Assembly: GCA_026413225.1 (NCBI GenBank)
Contig: CM048554.1
Coordinates: 55,449,463 to 55,513,462 of the forward strand
From: Otis tarda
Lineage: Eukaryota; Chordata; Aves; Otidiformes; Otididae
Reading direction: 5' to 3'
DNA length: 64,000 bases
Shown: positions 60,100-64,000 of the stretch, one piece after another
Numbering within the stretch: the first letter of the stretch is position 1
How the letters are laid out: each line of letters starts with the position of its first letter
The notes under the pieces: model-generated
Told to the model about the DNA's origin: nothing
Database searches by the model: none
Seen by the model: only the letters and a program-made list of their open reading frames with translations
Made by a program: the position numbers and the translations under genes

Positions 60100-60460
60100 T
60101 TTGGTTAGCACAGGCCCACCCCATCAGCCTGTCAAGGTCCCTCTGGATGGCATTCTTCCCCTCCAGTGTATTGACTGCACCACACAGCTTAGTGTTGTCA
60201 GGGAAATTGCTGGGGGTGCACTCTATCCCACTCTCTGTGTTGCTGACAAAGATGTTAAGCAGGGCTGGTCCCAATACCAACCCCTGAGGAACACCACACA
60301 TCACCGGTCTTCACTTGGATATTGAGCCATTGACGAAAACTGTTTAAGCTCTGCCATCCACTGAGTGGTCCGTCTGTAAAATTCATGTCTCTCCAGTTTA
60401 GAGACAAGGATGTCTTGCAGGACAGTGTCAAATGCTTTGCGTATTAGTACATTTTTGTCA
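60100..60460 (-). mobile_element. CR1 LINE internal fragment lacking its 3' end
   Basis: A minus-strand piece of the CR1 polymerase. Reading 5' to 3' it has KAFDTVLQDILVSKLERH (about 60390-60440), GVPQGLVLGPALLNIF and FPDNTKLCGAVNTLEGKNAI, stopping abruptly after RLMGWACAN near 60105. The polymerase C-terminus, 3' UTR and tail expected next are absent. Because CR1 integrates from its 3' end, this must be a remnant left by deletion or rearrangement. The catalytic FxDD box reads FPDN, so the second Asp is replaced. It overlaps the copy at 36274-37328 over the GVPQG-to-RLERW segment. Confidence 0.9.
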
Positions 60461-63400
60461 GAGGGCTCAGGTGACCTAACATGGTTTTCAGGTACAGCTA
60501 TCACCAGGATGCTCCTTGGCTGCATGTAAGCACCATTAGCTCAATTCTAAGGATGCCAGTTTCTTTTGTTACTGTGGAGATGGCCTTGAGTAGTCTTTTG
60601 GGCACTGGGAAGCACTAAGCCTGTGTGCTGCCATATCTGCCGTAGCCAAAACTGGACCTATATGAAAGGAAGACAGATGCTGAAGGAGTCCGAGGAAAAT
60701 TGGTAGGCTTATTAGAAAATAAACAAACTAGATCTTGTTCCCTATGGTGGACAGGGTTGGAAGTCCAACATAAGTTTGAATAGTTTTCACAGGAGTGGCT
60801 GTGGAACAGTATCTAGTGTTAGGAAGTACAAGGTTCCATCAAGCAGGTCTACATGATATTTTGCGGGCAGATGAAAGTGCACGTGCTGGTGTTCTTAACC
60901 GGCTGGTGGTTACATGACCACAGGAAAGCTGTACTCACGCAGAGCTGGTGTGGCCTGATCAAAGGGGAAGCATATTAATCTGGTTTGGTGTGGGTAGCTA
61001 AGGCTCTGTGTCATTACTTTCTCACCCAACTTAAGGGGTGCCAGACAAGGTGGGCTTGCAGAGGAAGTTCACAGCTGCCTGCAAAGCACCAGAAGACCAG
61101 ATCATTGAATGGATCTTGACAGTTTAAGAGTGATATTAAGACCTTCCAGGTTCCTAGCTGTTTTCCACTGCCTAAGTGGCTCAAAGAGTTGGTAAAACAC
61201 ATGAAAATGCCTTTCTTCTAATTAACTACACTATGGGGAATTAGGAGACTGAATTAATTCCCTAATATCCCTGAGCAAAGGGAACAATCCATATACCTTT
61301 GATTTTTACATTTGTCTTCATTCTTTTCCTGTCCTACACGCTTCAGGTGGAGCAGTGTTTCAGTTTTATTGCTTTCCTCCTTTATGATATTTGTGCAAGC
61401 CAAACCAAGTTTAGGAAGGTAAACAGTGCCTCCATTTAATTGTTTTGCTTTCTGGTTCTCATGTGCTAACATACCTCTGAAATGTTTGTGTTGCTTGTTC
61501 CGTAAAGGAAAGCTTACTGCTTGGCTGCCAGTCCAAACTAGTGAGATCCTAAGAAACCTGGAGATTTCCAGAGCTTAGCTGCATAAATGTAATTTCAAGA
61601 CTGGAGAAAATGTTCAAGTGCTACCCTTATGCCATCTTTGTATGAGGAATCCTGTATATTTGTTTGTGGAAATCTAGTGAGGAGAAGGCTGTGTGATGAC
61701 TTCTGCGAATCATGACAGTGAGGAGGCGAATGTACCAAGTGATGTAAAGCATATAAGGACTAACTCCGTGTTAGTCATGTCCTGAAACAAAAATACTGTA
61801 CTATGTAAGCTACTGGGTTTCTCTGACTGAATCTCTGAGATGTACAAAGCTAACTGTGTTTATATTCCTCTGAAAATTCAAATCTCATCTGGAAGAAAAA
61901 GCATGGCTCGTGTATGAGTCCCGATCTATGTAAGATTCCTGGCAAATCCAGAAGCAGGAAGCACTGGAGTCCATGCAATGTCTGTTTTCCTGTGCAATGA
62001 GGGGTGGTCTAGAGAAGAGGAATGAAGAAACAGCAAGAAAATGCTGCAGTGCAAATAATGCTGTGAGTTTGGTTAGAAGCAATATCAGCGACCTGTGTAC
62101 TGCTGTATCTGCTCCAGTTCATCCATCTCTACTTATTAGCCTTTTGGCTTGTGTCTGTTAACAAAGTCATGAAATACCTCTTATCTGATGATAGCAAATA
62201 TCTGATTGTTCTCTGTGTGCTCAGATGTTTTCAAATTTTTTGCTATATTCTAGGTTTCTAAATTAAGACATTTTGGACATGCGTATTAAGTAGTGTAAGA
62301 AAAATGTGAAGTTTTTGTATATCCTCTTTAATTTTTGCAAGTTTTAATGATGGCACAAAATACATACCAAAAGAGAAACAGGGCTTAGATGGTTGCATGA
62401 TGTGTAGAAGGTCACCGCAGGCAGAAACAGAAGTGAAAGACAGAATTTGGAATACCGGTATGCCCAGGAGTCTTGTTCCCAAGTCCTTGGGAAAGGATGT
62501 CGAGGAAAGGATGAGTTTATTTTGCCTATGTTCTAGGTACACATTGGAAGATACAGTAAGTTTCTATCACACTTGGGTTTTGTTTGTTTGTTTGTTTTTA
62601 AATGCAGTTGTTGACAGCTGCTTTACTATGTCTCTTAGTTTGGTAAACTTTTTATTCACACCCTTAGGAGTAATGGATGTTATGTGTACAGAGATGAACA
62701 AATGACTGTAGCAGTGGCTTCTTGGTTGCGAGGCAGTGAAACGTTATGATACTCATTTGCAGTGTTATACAAATACGTAAGTCTGTTCATCACATTGCTC
62801 AATGCTAATGCATTTATATGACTACAAATTCCATTACTTTATGCAACTGAAAGGACAGAGGACTTTGGGGAGGCAGAAGTCCCAGAGCGCTCTTATTAAG
62901 AATCTGATGTCAGTCCAGAAAGGGATAGTTGTTTTAAACATTCGACAAAACAAAGCTGAACAAAAGGAAAAATTACAAACTCAAGACTACTTAAGTTTTG
63001 CTTAGAGGCATAGGCAGATTGCCATAGAAAGGCGGAGGAATAATTATCTGCTAAGCAGACCTCATCTCTGAAACGGGCATAGCTTAAAAAATAATGGTAT
63101 GAAACTCAGGCTGTTCTTCTTCTACTTGCTGAAGAATAAGAAGTCTTATACGCTGCAGGAGGTTGTACTAGAGATAGTTTTATTGGAGATTAGCTTTCAA
63201 AATAATACCATAAATTATTTTTTAAGACAGTCAAGTGGCACCTGAAAGTTGCTACAGTAGCATTCATGTTAAAACATTACTAAATTCAGAGGGCATAGAT
63301 TTGCCTGTCTCACAGTGTTCTAGTGCCAGATACCTAACTGTGTTCAGCATTTAAAGAAGGGGCTTTCCAAGAAGTCTGTTGCTCCAGAGGCTGGTCGGAT

Positions 63401-64000
63401 CCTGGCCACGACTGAGCGTGAGTCCTACTGATAGTGGATGTGGAGGAGGCAGCTCTTTCACCTGCCTGGAAGATCTTGGGCAGCTGGATCTAAGAAGGAT
63501 CGATGAGCGAGTGACACAGAGTCAGGAGAGCTGGAGCAGAAGTAAGGAGCCCTAGAAAGGCAGATTTAGGGATCTTTGAGCAGACAACTGTGAAGCGAAA
63601 GCTGATGCCTCCCAACATGGTTGCGAGCGTCCAGCTCTCACTATGGCAGCTGAAGGTCTGAGTTCCCCAGCTTGACTTTTTCTAAGCTCTGCTAAGCACA
63701 AGGTGGGACTGGAGAATATGCATGCAGGTACAATATTCTGCAAGTCCTCCAAATGACTCACGAGCCAGGGACAGGCTAGTGTGGGGGGAAAAAGGAGAAA
63801 GAGGGAAACAAGTTATAAGAGTAGTTTAGAATTGAGAGGGATTCGTTTAAGCAAAACTGAGAATCATTTCCTTTTTTCCTATTTCTCAACTAGAACACAG
63901 TCACAACCTGGGGGAGCTGGAGTTGTCAAAGCTCCTCTGAAAATGCCTCTGGGTGCCCATTGCATCACTAGGCAGTTAGTGACACCCAGTGACACTTTGG
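60461..64000. other. Gene-free unique sequence
   Basis: No gene was recognised. Frames up to 102 codons (62397-62705, plus, opposed by 62258-62542, minus) show no family resemblance. The stretch contains (TTTG)n at 62578-62599. 63360-63760 is GC-richer with scattered CpGs but no identifiable exon. Confidence 0.5.
62578..62599. repeat. (TTTG)n microsatellite
   Basis: About four tttg units followed by T5. Confidence 0.9.

Noticed and set aside
1..64000. tRNA genes, rRNA, CRISPR arrays, bacterial operons
   Set aside because: No intact A/B-box tRNA, no regularly spaced repeats, and no dense coding; the sequence has the character of vertebrate nuclear DNA.

Overview
This window looks like non-coding avian nuclear DNA, either intergenic or from a very large intron. 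The best evidence is repeated CR1 retrotransposon copies, several ending in the ATTCTATGATTCTATGAT-type tail typical of bird CR1 elements. The rest is AT-rich, CpG-poor sequence with vertebrate-type microsatellites and poly-A/T runs. I found no convincing host protein-coding exon, tRNA, rRNA, CpG island, operon or CRISPR array. Nearly all open frames are short, overlap frames on the other strand and match no family I recognise. The species cannot be fixed from this alone.

Layout. 1-11.3 kb is mostly unique sequence with a MIR-like relic (about 6.85 kb), a homeodomain-motif-rich block (7.3-7.5 kb), a (TGAA)n microsatellite (9.1 kb) and an unusually long unexplained 239-codon frame on the minus strand (10.5-11.3 kb). 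11.9-13.7 kb holds two CR1 3' ends in opposite orientation, 1.2 kb apart. 14-30 kb is unique sequence with local duplications, palindromes, homopolymers and one tiny CR1 tail. 30.2-31.3 kb holds several strongly decayed repeats that resemble old amniote interspersed repeats. 36.3-37.3 kb is the longest CR1 copy (about 1.05 kb, minus strand), which still encodes the C-terminal part of the CR1 reverse transcriptase but is broken by a frameshift and a stop.

44.5-44.85 kb contains a solitary retroviral-type LTR of 323 bp. It has TGT...ACA ends, 6-bp target-site duplications (tgattg), CCAAT and TATA boxes and a polyadenylation signal, and is probably a class II (ERVK-like) element. 45.5 kb has a 75-bp polypyrimidine tract. 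55.0-56.0 kb carries two plus-strand CR1 3' ends from visibly different subfamilies, 300 bp apart. 60.1-60.46 kb is an internal CR1 fragment (minus strand) that lacks the usual 3' end.

No genes act together here. The supportable biology is a history of retrotransposon insertion and decay, plus a few candidate regulatory or structure-forming sequences. I see no evidence of a new multi-gene system. The best leads are the solo LTR, the long frame at 10.5-11.3 kb, the inverted CR1 pair, the twin palindromes at 24.3 kb and the candidate conserved non-coding blocks.
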